7,511 bases of DNA from Syntrophaceae bacterium (GCA_003154025.1 PMCE01000155.1:1-7511), one strand, 5' to 3'. Shown: positions 1-6,692, counted from the first letter of the stretch. A program made the numbers and translations. The notes: generated by a model not told the origin, from the sequence alone.

Positions 1-240
1 TTCTCTTCGGAGATCACCATCCGCCTGGCCCGCCTGGCTGTCCAGGCTAAGGTCTTCCCTCTCTACGAGGTGGAAAACGGGGATCGCTACACCCTCAACG
101 TGGAGCCCGAGGGAATCCCGGTGAACGAGTACCTCAAGCCCCAGGGGCGTTTCAACTTCTTGCGAGAGGGAGACATGGAACGGATCCAGGAAAACGTGGA
201 CCACGAATGGGAACGACTGATGAGGAGAATGAGCGCCTAA
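1..240 (+). CDS. porB: 2-oxoacid:ferredoxin oxidoreductase (pyruvate synthase) beta subunit, 3' end
   Basis: This is the last 79 codons of a gene that begins before the window and stops with TAA at 238-240. In PorB-type enzymes the beta subunit binds thiamine diphosphate and works with the alpha, gamma and delta subunits to convert pyruvate and CoA to acetyl-CoA, CO2 and reduced ferredoxin in the cytoplasm. The visible part matches the family C-terminus: a helix rich in ARLAVQ, then VFPLYEVENG, then PVNEYLKPQGRFNFL, then an acidic, Trp-containing tail helix. The thiamine-diphosphate and cysteine motifs would lie upstream and cannot be checked. A related 2-oxoacid oxidoreductase (for example one for 2-oxoisovalerate) cannot be excluded from the tail alone. 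The next gene starts 88 bases downstream on the same strand with no obvious terminator between, so co-transcription is possible. Confidence 0.82.
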   Translation, partial: FSSEITIRLARLAVQAKVFPLYEVENGDRYTLNVEPEGIPVNEYLKPQGRFNFLREGDMERIQENVDHEWERLMRRMSA

Positions 241-279
241 GACTCCTTCTGTTGCCCGGAGCCAGTTGCCGGTCGAAAA

Positions 280-314
280 GCCTGAAACCTGGGACCTGAT
301 ACCTGAGACCTAAA
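280..314 (+). repeat. Degenerate heptanucleotide tandem repeat (tract A)
   Basis: Five 7-base units run in register from 280 to 314, with consensus close to ACCTGRN. The first unit starts with G instead of A and the last is degenerate. The tract ends 3 bases before the Shine-Dalgarno sequence of the selenoprotein gene. It is related to the tract at 6665-6692, which has the same phase and also contains ACCTGAA. No coding role is seen. Confidence 0.75.
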
Positions 315-328
315 TTTGGAGGCTCGCC

Positions 329-577
329 ATGGCTCAGCCGATCATCGTCTATTTTAATCCCTCCTGACACGCCTGCAAGACGGCGAGGGAGTTTCTCTCG
401 CAAAAAGGGATTCCCTTCATAGAGAAGGATGTAATCAAGGACCCCAAAAATCTGGAAGAGCTGGCCCAGAAAACCGGAAGCCAGGCGACTCCTACCCTGA
501 TCGTCGGCAGCGAAGTTATCGTGGGGTTCGAACAAGCGGAGATTGAGAAGGCTCTCCGCAAGGCGGGGATCGCCTAA
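329..577 (+). CDS. Selenocysteine-containing glutaredoxin-like protein (UGA at 365-367 read as Sec)
   Basis: If the in-frame TGA at 365-367 is read as selenocysteine, the frame from ATG 329 to TAA 575-577 gives an 82-residue thioredoxin-fold protein of glutaredoxin/NrdH type. A beta strand (IIVYFNPS) leads into U13-H14-A15-C16, which occupies the CxxC redox site, with selenocysteine as the N-terminal nucleophile. A helix follows, then a cis-proline loop (ATPTLIV, about residues 56-62), then the GSEVIVGFEQAEIEKAL ending typical of the family. The length is normal for a single-domain glutaredoxin. GGAGG at 318-322 lies 6 bases before the ATG. Downstream of the UGA is a hairpin with bacterial SECIS features (383-401). 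Such a protein would reduce disulfides or serve a peroxidase-type partner in the cytoplasm. The selenocysteine machinery (selA, selB, selC, selD) is not in this window. A nonsense mutation is possible but unlikely, because the stop falls exactly on the catalytic Cys position and the rest is intact. Confidence 0.87.
383..401 (+). promoter_or_regulatory. Candidate bacterial SECIS hairpin
   Basis: The RNA 383-389 (GCGAGGG) pairs with 395-401 (CUCUCGC) over 7 base pairs, one of them G-U, leaving the loop AGUUU (390-394). The loop starts 22 bases after the UGA and has G in its second position. Both agree with the general bacterial SECIS description as I recall it: an apical loop some 16-37 bases after UGA with a G among its first two bases. 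A weaker competing stem pairs 370-373 with 382-385. The hairpin lies within the coding sequence, as bacterial SECIS elements do. Confidence 0.55.
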
Positions 578-582
578 GAGGG

Positions 583-627
583 CCGGTGCGCCTTCCCTTC
601 TGCGGAACGGCTCCCTTTGGGCACCGG
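583..627 (+). repeat. Inverted repeat downstream of the selenoprotein gene
   Basis: CCGGTGC at 583-589 is the exact reverse complement of GCACCGG at 621-627, with 31 bases between. It begins 5 bases after the stop codon of the selenoprotein gene. No T-run follows, so it is not a classical intrinsic terminator. It could stabilise the 3' end of the transcript or be a weak pause or termination site. Confidence 0.4.
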
Positions 628-637
628 AAGGACAGCG

Positions 638-666
638 TGGAAAAGCGTAAACTGATAAGGTATACT
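638..666 (+). promoter_or_regulatory. Possible sigma70-type promoter for the PPC/CNB operon
   Basis: TGGAAA (638-643, four of six bases matching TTGACA) is separated by 17 bases from TATACT (661-666, five of six matching TATAAT). Transcription would start near 673, leaving a leader of about 146 bases before the ATG at 819. This is judged by eye; no other good candidate is seen in 578-818. Confidence 0.4.
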
Positions 667-729
667 TGGCCTCGGATTTCGCGCCTCCCGGAAATTTCCC
701 CTTCACCCACCTTTCATAAACGGGAGCTG

Positions 730-773
730 GGGGGATTTCGGGGATAGGCTCTCAAAGCCAGGTTTTATCCCCC
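730..773 (+). promoter_or_regulatory. Leader hairpins with alternative pairing
   Basis: The C-rich segment 766-773 can pair with two different G-rich partners. GGGGGAT at 730-736 pairs with ATCCCCC at 767-773, or GGGGATA at 740-746 pairs with TATCCCC at 766-772. Inside both, GGCT (747-750) pairs with AGCC (756-759) around the loop CTCAA. The two outer stems exclude each other. I recognise no known riboswitch here. The element lies in the presumed 5' leader of the 819-2481 operon, so a role in expression is possible but unproven. Confidence 0.35.
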
Positions 774-818
774 ACAGGCCGACTTATTGCGCCTTGCAGG
801 ACCGAGGACGGTTCGCCA

Positions 819-1661
819 ATGCCCCGTTGGAAACTCATTTGTTTGTTCGCCATCCTTGCTTGTGTATCTGCTCCCCTTACGCTCCAAGCCGAAGAGAGAA
901 TCGTGGGCGAGGGGGAACACCGCGGGTTCATTCTCCAAGAGGGAGAGCAGGTTCTAACCGTCAACTCCATCAAGCCGGGCCAGACCATCCAGGCCCATGT
1001 AGCCCCCCAGTGGAGCGTGGAAAAAGAGGGACGGGTTGAATGGACTTTGACCGACGGGCGCGGGGTCAAGCTCCGGGCCGGCAGCCACCGTCAACCGGAG
1101 GAGGAGACGCTCCTTCTGGAATGGACTTCCAACTCCCAACGCCGTCCCGATTCTTACCGGATCCAAATTCAGGGCAAGGGAGGAAGCTTCCCCGGGGAGA
1201 TTCTGGGGGAGTATGTGGTGCAGGTCTCTCTCTGGGATCAAAACGACGGCAGCTCCGGAACCGATGCCCCCGAGACCTATGAGAAGGCCCTGGAGCTGCT
1301 CCTTTCCGACCCCGGGCTACACATTTTTGATGAATGCTTCATCAGTGGAACCGCCGATATTTACGATATCTATAAAATCACCCTCAAGCCCAATCACTCT
1401 CTGACTCTTAGAGCCGCCCCGGTCCAGTGGAAGGGGTCGGATAAAAGGGGAAAGGTCCGCTGGGATTTTTTGAATCGGTCTTTCAACCGGATGAAAGACG
1501 GGCAAAACTCTTTAGGGGAAGCATCCCCATTTGTGGTAAGAGTATTCCATCCCCAGGTGAGGTCGGCCAACAAACCGGCCACCTTTTACCTCCTGGTCAA
1601 GATGGAAGGGGATGCCAGTCTGATTTATTCCCTCCAGGCCGAAGTAAAGGAAGGACGATGA
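819..1661 (+). CDS. Exported protein with two PPC-like beta-sandwich repeats, function unknown
   Basis: The 280-residue product starts with an export signal: W4-K5, a hydrophobic stretch L6 to A14, and a probable signal peptidase I site after L22-Q23-A24. I12-L13-A14-C15 is a weak lipobox, so a lipoprotein is the alternative. The mature part holds two related units. IKPGQTIQAHVAP with EGRVEWTL (about 51-77) resembles LKPNHSLTLRAAP with RGKVRWDFL (about 189-218). The second unit is preceded by DAPETYEKALEL (149-160) and FISGTADIYDIYKITL (174-189), a pattern typical of PPC (bacterial pre-peptidase C-terminal) domains. These beta-sandwiches are found on exported proteins. No catalytic domain is visible. 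GAGGA at 804-808 lies 10 bases before the ATG. The stop overlaps the next start by 4 bases, so its expression is tied to the two cyclic-nucleotide-binding genes. Assignment to PPC is by eye and the molecular role is unknown. Confidence 0.82.
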   Translation: MPRWKLICLFAILACVSAPLTLQAEERIVGEGEHRGFILQEGEQVLTVNSIKPGQTIQAHVAPQWSVEKEGRVEWTLTDGRGVKLRAGSHRQPEEETLLLEWTSNSQRRPDSYRIQIQGKGGSFPGEILGEYVVQVSLWDQNDGSSGTDAPETYEKALELLLSDPGLHIFDECFISGTADIYDIYKITLKPNHSLTLRAAPVQWKGSDKRGKVRWDFLNRSFNRMKDGQNSLGEASPFVVRVFHPQVRSANKPATFYLLVKMEGDASLIYSLQAEVKEGR

Positions 1662-2077
1662 GAGATAAAAAGCACCTCTTCGAAAAATTCGGGAAGTTCT
1701 TTCCCGCGGGAACCCTCCTTTTCGAAGAGGGGCAACCCTGTTCCGGTATGTACATCATCCAGGAAGGCCGGGTCCGGCTGTACAAAAAGGCCGGGGGGGA
1801 GAAAGTCACCATTGACCTCTTGGGAGCTGGAGATTTCTTCGGAGAGATGGCCTGCCTTCTCAACCAACCACGTTCTATCTGTGCGGTGGTAGAAGAAGAC
1901 AGCGAGATTCTGGTGGTGGAACCGGAAGTCCTGGAAGAGCTGTTCCGGGACAAGGGCGGCATGGGGATCAAGGTTTTGGGAAATCTAGCCTCCCGCCTGA
2001 GAAAAGCCTACGAAATCATAGGAAAGCTGGTCGAGGAGCGAGATCCACTCTCGGGAAAGGAATCCTGTAAGCCATGA
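1658..2077 (+). CDS. Stand-alone cyclic-nucleotide-binding (CNB/Crp-type) domain protein, divergent copy
   Basis: The 139-residue protein is a single CNB domain followed by a C-terminal helix. Typical elements are GTLLFEEGQPCSGMYIIQEG (18-37) and the phosphate-binding cassette F61-G62-E63-M64 through R72-S73. E63 and R72, which in the family contact the ribose 2'-OH and the cyclic phosphate, are both present. The usual Ala-Ala/Thr after the Arg is replaced by I74-C75, so ligand binding is less certain than in the next gene. There is no DNA-binding helix-turn-helix, kinase or channel domain, unlike Crp/Fnr regulators. Soluble and cytoplasmic by prediction. Its ATG shares the ATGA at 1658-1661 with the upstream stop, and AAGGAAGG just before it may serve as ribosome binding site. 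It aligns without gaps with its downstream neighbour at roughly 40% identity by eye, which indicates tandem duplication. Confidence 0.88.
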   Translation: MRDKKHLFEKFGKFFPAGTLLFEEGQPCSGMYIIQEGRVRLYKKAGGEKVTIDLLGAGDFFGEMACLLNQPRSICAVVEEDSEILVVEPEVLEELFRDKGGMGIKVLGNLASRLRKAYEIIGKLVEERDPLSGKESCKP

Positions 2078-2481
2078 GCCGGGAAGAGCAGCTCTTCTGG
2101 AAATTCGGCAAGGATTTTTCCAAGGGGACCATCCTCTGCCGCGAAGGGGATGCGGGGCATGAAATGTTTATCATCCAGAAGGGAAAAGTGCAGGTCCGCA
2201 AGAGGGTGGGAAAGACGGAAAGGGTCTTGGCCGAGCTCTGCGAGGGGGAATTCTTCGGGGAAATGGCCCTTCTGCTGGGAATGGACCGTTCCGCCACCGT
2301 GGAAGTGGTCGAGAATAGCAAGGTCCTCGTGGTCGGGCCCGATACCTTCGAAAGTCTCCTCAAGAACAGCCCGGAGATCGCCATGAAGATGCTGAAGAAA
2401 ATGGCCCTGCGCCTCCGCGCGCTGGATGACAAGTTGGAAAGCGACCTCGCCGAACACGCCCAGAAAGCAAACGAACCTTAG
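2074..2481 (+). CDS. Stand-alone cyclic-nucleotide-binding (CNB/Crp-type) domain protein, canonical copy
   Basis: The 135-residue protein is a second single CNB domain. It has GTILCREGDAGHEMFIIQKG (18-37) and a near-canonical phosphate-binding cassette: F61-G62-E63-M64-A65 followed by D71-R72-S73-A74-T75. The Glu, Arg and small residues after Arg match cAMP/cGMP-binding members of the family, so binding of a cyclic nucleotide is plausible. The remainder is a C-terminal helix rich in Lys, Arg and Leu (about 103-130) and there is no output domain. It could act through a partner protein, possibly the paralogue encoded just upstream. The start overlaps the previous stop (ATGA at 2074-2077), with AAAGGA at 2056-2061 as a somewhat distant ribosome binding site, so translational coupling is likely. 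It is the last gene of the operon; a terminator follows at 2564-2598. Confidence 0.9.
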   Translation: MSREEQLFWKFGKDFSKGTILCREGDAGHEMFIIQKGKVQVRKRVGKTERVLAELCEGEFFGEMALLLGMDRSATVEVVENSKVLVVGPDTFESLLKNSPEIAMKMLKKMALRLRALDDKLESDLAEHAQKANEP

Positions 2482-2560
2482 GAATTGCGCATTGAAAAAA
2501 AATACCAATTTGGCAATTCACAACTGGCAATGCGCAATTCGCAATGCGCAATTTACAATT
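2482..2560 (+). repeat. Degenerate heptanucleotide tandem repeat with inverted copy (tract B)
   Basis: Seven units of 7 bases run in register from 2512 to 2560. Most read [G/C]GCAAT[T/G], and the second and last are degenerate. A single inverted copy lies upstream: 2482-2494 is the exact reverse complement of 2528-2540, and 2483-2494 also of 2542-2553. The transcript could therefore fold into a long hairpin just before the terminator. The tract is non-coding. Confidence 0.75.
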
Positions 2561-2563
2561 AAA

Positions 2564-2598
2564 AAGCCCTCCGCTTTTGGCAGAGGGCTTCTCTTTTT
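2564..2598. terminator. Bidirectional intrinsic terminator between the CNB operon and groEL
   Basis: AAGCCCTC (2564-2571) pairs perfectly with GAGGGCTT (2583-2590). On the plus strand the hairpin is followed by CTCTTTTT (2591-2598). On the minus strand the A-run at 2561-2565 supplies a T-run, followed by AATTG. It sits between convergent genes, 82 bases after the CNB stop and 47 bases after the groEL stop, so it can end both transcripts. Confidence 0.88.
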
Positions 2599-2599
2599 C

Positions 2600-2636
2600 G
2601 GTTAAATGGTTACCGGTTAAGTGTTACCGGTAAGCC
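2600..2636 (+). repeat. Degenerate heptanucleotide tandem repeat (tract C)
   Basis: GGTTA-type units start at 2600, 2608, 2615, 2622 and 2629. Apart from the first step of 8 bases, the period is exactly 7. Read on the minus strand the units resemble AACCGGT and AACACTT, similar in layout to the ACCTGAA tracts elsewhere in the window. The tract lies between the terminator and the groEL stop codon. Confidence 0.6.
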
Positions 2637-2645
2637 TTCAGGCTT

Positions 2646-4295
<1,650 letters not shown>

Positions 4296-4324
4296 TTATT
4301 GATTCCTTTATGGGTTCATCTGGA

Positions 4325-4615
4325 TTACTTTTCGATAACGCCCAAAATGTCGTCTTCTCTCATGATGAGGTGCTCTTCGCCGTCAATTTTCACCTCGGTC
4401 CCGGAATACTTACCGAAGAGGACCCGGTCACCCGCCTTCACATCCAAGGCATGAACCTTCCCGTCTTCCAGGAGTTTCCCTTTGCCCACGGCAATCACTT
4501 TGCCTTCCATGGGCTTCTCTTTGGCCGTGTCGGGGATGATGATCCCGCCCTTGGTCTTTTCTTCTTCTTCAACCCTTTTGACAATTACGCGGTCTTGAAG
4601 TGGTCTGATCTTCAT
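4325..4615 (-). CDS. groES: Co-chaperonin GroES (10 kDa, Hsp10)
   Basis: The 96-residue product is normal in length for GroES, the heptameric lid of the GroEL chamber. It begins [14 protein letters not shown]. The mobile loop that binds GroEL's apical domain carries the hydrophobic GGIIIPDTA (23-31), and [13 protein letters not shown] follows. The core reads [23 protein letters not shown] and the end ILGVIEK, all standard. AAGGAG (complement of 4625-4630) lies 9 bases before the start. It is the first gene of the groES-groEL operon. The 5' untranslated region of about 185 bases from the predicted start site near 4801 includes the CIRCE operator and, near the ribosome binding site, a small GGCC/GGCC hairpin (4644-4656). 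Confidence 0.98.
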   Translation of the reverse strand: MKIRPLQDRVIVKRVEEEEKTKGGIIIPDTAKEKPMEGKVIAVGKGKLLEDGKVHALDVKAGDRVLFGKYSGTEVKIDGEEHLIMREDDILGVIEK

Positions 4616-4773
4616 GCTTCTGTTCTCCTTTCTTAATAAAATGGCCTCTCTGGCCGATTTTAACAGAACATTACCTTACGGTTTGTTTCTATTAGGTTTT
4701 TTGTAATTACCCTCCCCCCACACTATGAGGAGGAAAAGAACGCCCTTGGGAAATAAATTCTTTCGACTGATTA

Positions 4774-4800
4774 TTAGCACTCGCTTTAAATGAGTGCTAG
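4774..4800 (-). promoter_or_regulatory. CIRCE operator (HrcA-binding inverted repeat) of groESL
   Basis: TTAGCACTC (4774-4782), a 9-base spacer and GAGTGCTAG (4792-4800) match the CIRCE consensus TTAGCACTC-N9-GAGTGCTAA at 17 of 18 arm positions; only the last base on the plus strand differs. HrcA, the heat-shock repressor, binds this element. It lies at and just downstream of the predicted start site, where a bound repressor would block transcription. hrcA itself is not in the window. Confidence 0.95.
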
Positions 4801-4807
4801 TAAAATT

Positions 4808-4836
4808 AATATAATCTTCTTCCCCCAAAAATGCAA
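4808..4836 (-). promoter_or_regulatory. Sigma70-type promoter of groESL
   Basis: On the minus strand TTGCAT (4831-4836) is followed after 17 bases by TATATT (4808-4813, five of six bases matching TATAAT). The start site would fall near 4801, at the edge of the CIRCE repeat. Spacing and position relative to CIRCE match the known layout of HrcA-repressed vegetative promoters. The -35 box is weak. Confidence 0.75.
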
Positions 4837-5014
4837 GGGCAAATTTCAAGGTTTCTAAAATTTTTTTCTTGTCCCAGTTTTACAAAAATTCTTCTCCCCC
4901 TGTTCAGATGCCCCCCGAAGCCTTCCCGGTTCCACCTCTTGTGAATTCTCTTTGCTGAGTCATAAGTTTTATCCTTTGGAGGAGAGAGTTCAGGATAAGA
5001 ATCCAATCCCTCCG

Positions 5015-5073
5015 TGGAATCCTGCCGGCAGCAATACAGGCAGGGGGACTCGCTGACATTGCATCGGATTCCA
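5015..5073. repeat. 59-base imperfect palindrome
   Basis: TGGAATCC (5015-5022) is the exact reverse complement of GGATTCCA (5066-5073). Nested within it, GCAAT (5031-5035) pairs with ATTGC (5058-5062) and CAG (5037-5039) with CTG (5053-5055). An alternative inner stem pairs CCTGCC (5021-5026) with GGCAGG (5039-5044). No T-run follows on either strand. It may be a dispersed repeat, a small structured RNA or a protein-binding site. Confidence 0.5.
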
Positions 5074-5082
5074 TTTTATGCT
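5053..5082 (+). promoter_or_regulatory. Weak candidate promoter for the acyl-CoA operon
   Basis: CTGACA (5053-5058, five of six bases matching TTGACA) and TATGCT (5077-5082, four of six matching TATAAT) are separated by 18 bases. Transcription would begin near 5089, about 128 bases before the ATG at 5217. It overlaps the right half of the palindrome, so whatever binds or folds there could affect it. Judged by eye. Confidence 0.28.
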
Positions 5083-5216
5083 ACCTTGACCGCTGGCTCG
5101 CGCAGGGAAGGGGGAAAATCGTCCTCCGAAATGCTGGGAAACCGCGGTGCAGATGGGGTTCAATAAAAGGGACAAATGGAAAAGGATTTAAAGATAAAGA
5201 ATAAAGGGAGGCGTCA

Positions 5217-6623
5217 ATGGTAGGGATCACCGGTTTTGGGGCTTACATTCCGAAGTACCGCATGGGACGGGATGTGGTGGCCAAGGCCTGGGGACCCCGG
5301 TTTATCTCCGGGGAACGGGCTGTGGCGAACCATGACGAAGACAGCCTGACCATGGCTACCGAAGCGGCCCTGAGCTGTCTCGCAGGGGCCGATCCTAAGG
5401 CGCTGGAGGGATTGATCTTCGCCTCCACCACCTCCCCCTATCAGGAGAAGCAGGCCTCCACCCTGGTGGCTGCCGCCGCAGACTTACCCGTAGAGATTTA
5501 CACGGCGGATCACCTCTCCTCGATTCGCGCGGGTACCGCAGCCTTGAGAGCGGCCGCCGATGCGGTAAAAGGGGGGAGTGCCAAGAACCTGCTGGTCACC
5601 GCGGCGGATTCGCGCCGGGGGGAGCCGGGCTCGGATTCCGAACAACTCCTGGGGGACGGGGCGGCGGCTCTATTGATGGGAAGTTCCGGGGTGGTGGCTT
5701 CCGTCGAGGGAGTCTATTCCTTATCCGAGGAGTTCATGGACACCTGGAGAAAGCAGAGTGACGATTACCTGCAGAAAGGGGATGCCGCCTTTGTCCAGGC
5801 TTACGGGTACGCCCGGATCGTTCCCCAATGCATCCAGGGAATCCTCAAAAAATACGAAAGGAAACTCTCCGACATCTCCCAGTTCGTGATTCCTGCGCCG
5901 GACAACCGGGTCTATTCCCGCCTCACGAAGTCTCTGAACCTCCCGGCCGGGTCCTTCCCGGAAGACCCCCTCCTGACGACGGTGGGGGACACGGGAGCGG
6001 CTGCCCCGTTGCTTCTCCTGGTATCCGCCCTGGAGAAGGCCAAGCCGGGAGATCGGATCCTTCTGTGCAGTTACGGCGCCGGGAATGCGGATGCTTTCCT
6101 TCTCCAGGTCACTCCGGAGATCGAGCGGATGAGAGACCGGCGGGGTGTCTCCTATTATCAGGCTTCCAAGAAGCCGCTGGTCAATTATGAGAAGTTTCTC
6201 AAATTCCAGAACAGCCTGCCCAGCGAGCCCCTGGAACCCTATTCTTCCTGGGCGCTCCTGTGGAAGGAGCAGAAGCAGAACCTTCAGCTTTACGGGACCC
6301 GTTGCCGGAAGTGCGGAACCTTCGCCTTCCCGAGGCGCAGAGTCTGTTTAAACTGCAATGCGAAGGACGATACCGAAGACGCCAAGCTTCCCCGGAGGGG
6401 AAAGGTTTACACCTTCGCGAAAGATTTTCTTTTCCCCAATCCGGACCCCCCCACGGTGATGGCCGTGGCGGACATGGAGGGCGGGGGCCGCTTCTATGGC
6501 CAGGTGACGGACTGCGACCCGGCTCAGATCAAGATCGGCGTGCCCGTGGAACTAACCTTCCGCCGGTTCCATCAGGGAGCCGGGTTTTACAATTACTTCT
6601 GGAAGCTCCGGCCAGCAGAATAA
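5217..6623 (+). CDS. HMG-CoA-synthase-like domain fused to DUF35 zinc-ribbon/OB-fold domain
   Basis: The 468-residue protein joins two parts. Residues 1 to about 320 have a thiolase-like fold of the 3-hydroxy-3-methylglutaryl-CoA synthase type: GITGFGAYIPKYRM at the start, TAADSRRGEPGS near 128-139, GDGAAALLMG, and VGDTGAAAPLLLL. Residues from about 340 are a DUF35 (ChsH2/PhlB-like) module: a Zn ribbon C363-x2-C366-x10-C377-x2-C380, then an OB-fold that probably handles acyl-CoA. By eye the catalytic triad of HMG-CoA synthase is gone. The Cys position in FxCKAGT-type motifs is I103 (S101-S102-I103-R104-A-G-T), the Glu position is T71/T72, and the His position is P226. It is therefore probably a non-catalytic partner of the thiolase encoded 91 bases downstream. 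AGGGAGG lies 5 bases before the ATG. The reaction served is unknown; options include a thiolase or C-acyltransferase step in degradation of an aromatic, branched or keto acid. Confidence 0.85.
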   Translation: MVGITGFGAYIPKYRMGRDVVAKAWGPRFISGERAVANHDEDSLTMATEAALSCLAGADPKALEGLIFASTTSPYQEKQASTLVAAAADLPVEIYTADHLSSIRAGTAALRAAADAVKGGSAKNLLVTAADSRRGEPGSDSEQLLGDGAAALLMGSSGVVASVEGVYSLSEEFMDTWRKQSDDYLQKGDAAFVQAYGYARIVPQCIQGILKKYERKLSDISQFVIPAPDNRVYSRLTKSLNLPAGSFPEDPLLTTVGDTGAAAPLLLLVSALEKAKPGDRILLCSYGAGNADAFLLQVTPEIERMRDRRGVSYYQASKKPLVNYEKFLKFQNSLPSEPLEPYSSWALLWKEQKQNLQLYGTRCRKCGTFAFPRRRVCLNCNAKDDTEDAKLPRRGKVYTFAKDFLFPNPDPPTVMAVADMEGGGRFYGQVTDCDPAQIKIGVPVELTFRRFHQGAGFYNYFWKLRPAE

Positions 6624-6664
6624 AATTTCCACCACGGCCAGCACAGAGGAAAAATGGGAAAAAA

Positions 6665-6692
6665 ACTTGAAACTTGCAACTCGAAACCTGAA
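6665..6692 (+). repeat. Degenerate heptanucleotide tandem repeat (tract D)
   Basis: Four 7-base units run in register with consensus ACYYGMA: acttgaa, acttgca, actcgaa, acctgaa. The tract lies between the fusion gene and the thiolase gene and ends 11 bases before the thiolase Shine-Dalgarno sequence. It has the same phase as tract A at 280-314 and shares the unit ACCTGAA (sixth and seventh bases vary in A). Confidence 0.75.

Larger units (their letters stand above)
4837..5216. other. Intergenic region between divergent groESL and the acyl-CoA operon
   Basis: About 380 bases hold no convincing gene. Reading frames on the minus strand (4806-5006 and 4990-5175) lack a recognisable product and a good ribosome binding site, and the first runs across the groESL promoter. 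Part of the region (up to about 4900) is rich in A/T and C runs. The remainder contains the palindrome at 5015-5073, a possible promoter at 5053-5082, and an A-rich leader ending in the ribosome binding site AGGGAGG (5205-5211). Confidence 0.6.

Noticed and set aside
365..367. TGA as an ordinary stop or nonsense mutation in a glutaredoxin pseudogene
   Set aside because: The stop falls exactly on the active-site Cys position, the rest of the gene is intact, and a SECIS-like hairpin follows. Selenocysteine explains it better.
583..627. Intrinsic terminator after the selenoprotein gene
   Set aside because: The inverted repeat encloses 31 bases and no T-run follows; kept only as an inverted repeat.
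152..706. 184-codon open frame on the minus strand
   Set aside because: It lies antisense to the end of porB and the whole selenoprotein gene and crosses the heptad tract. Its product resembles nothing and shows the Arg/Pro/Ser-rich make-up of a shadow frame.
730..773. Cyclic-di-GMP or other known riboswitch
   Set aside because: The neighbouring CNB genes prompted the idea, but no conserved core of a known riboswitch class is seen.
1658..2481. Crp/Fnr transcription factors
   Set aside because: Both proteins end shortly after the CNB domain and have no helix-turn-helix.
2482..2636. CRISPR array
   Set aside because: The units are 7 bases long, adjoining and degenerate, with no spacers between longer repeats; no cas gene is present.
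4806..5175. Two minus-strand frames (4806-5006 and 4990-5175) as small genes
   Set aside because: The first overlaps the groESL promoter, neither has a good ribosome binding site or recognisable product, and the second includes the palindrome.
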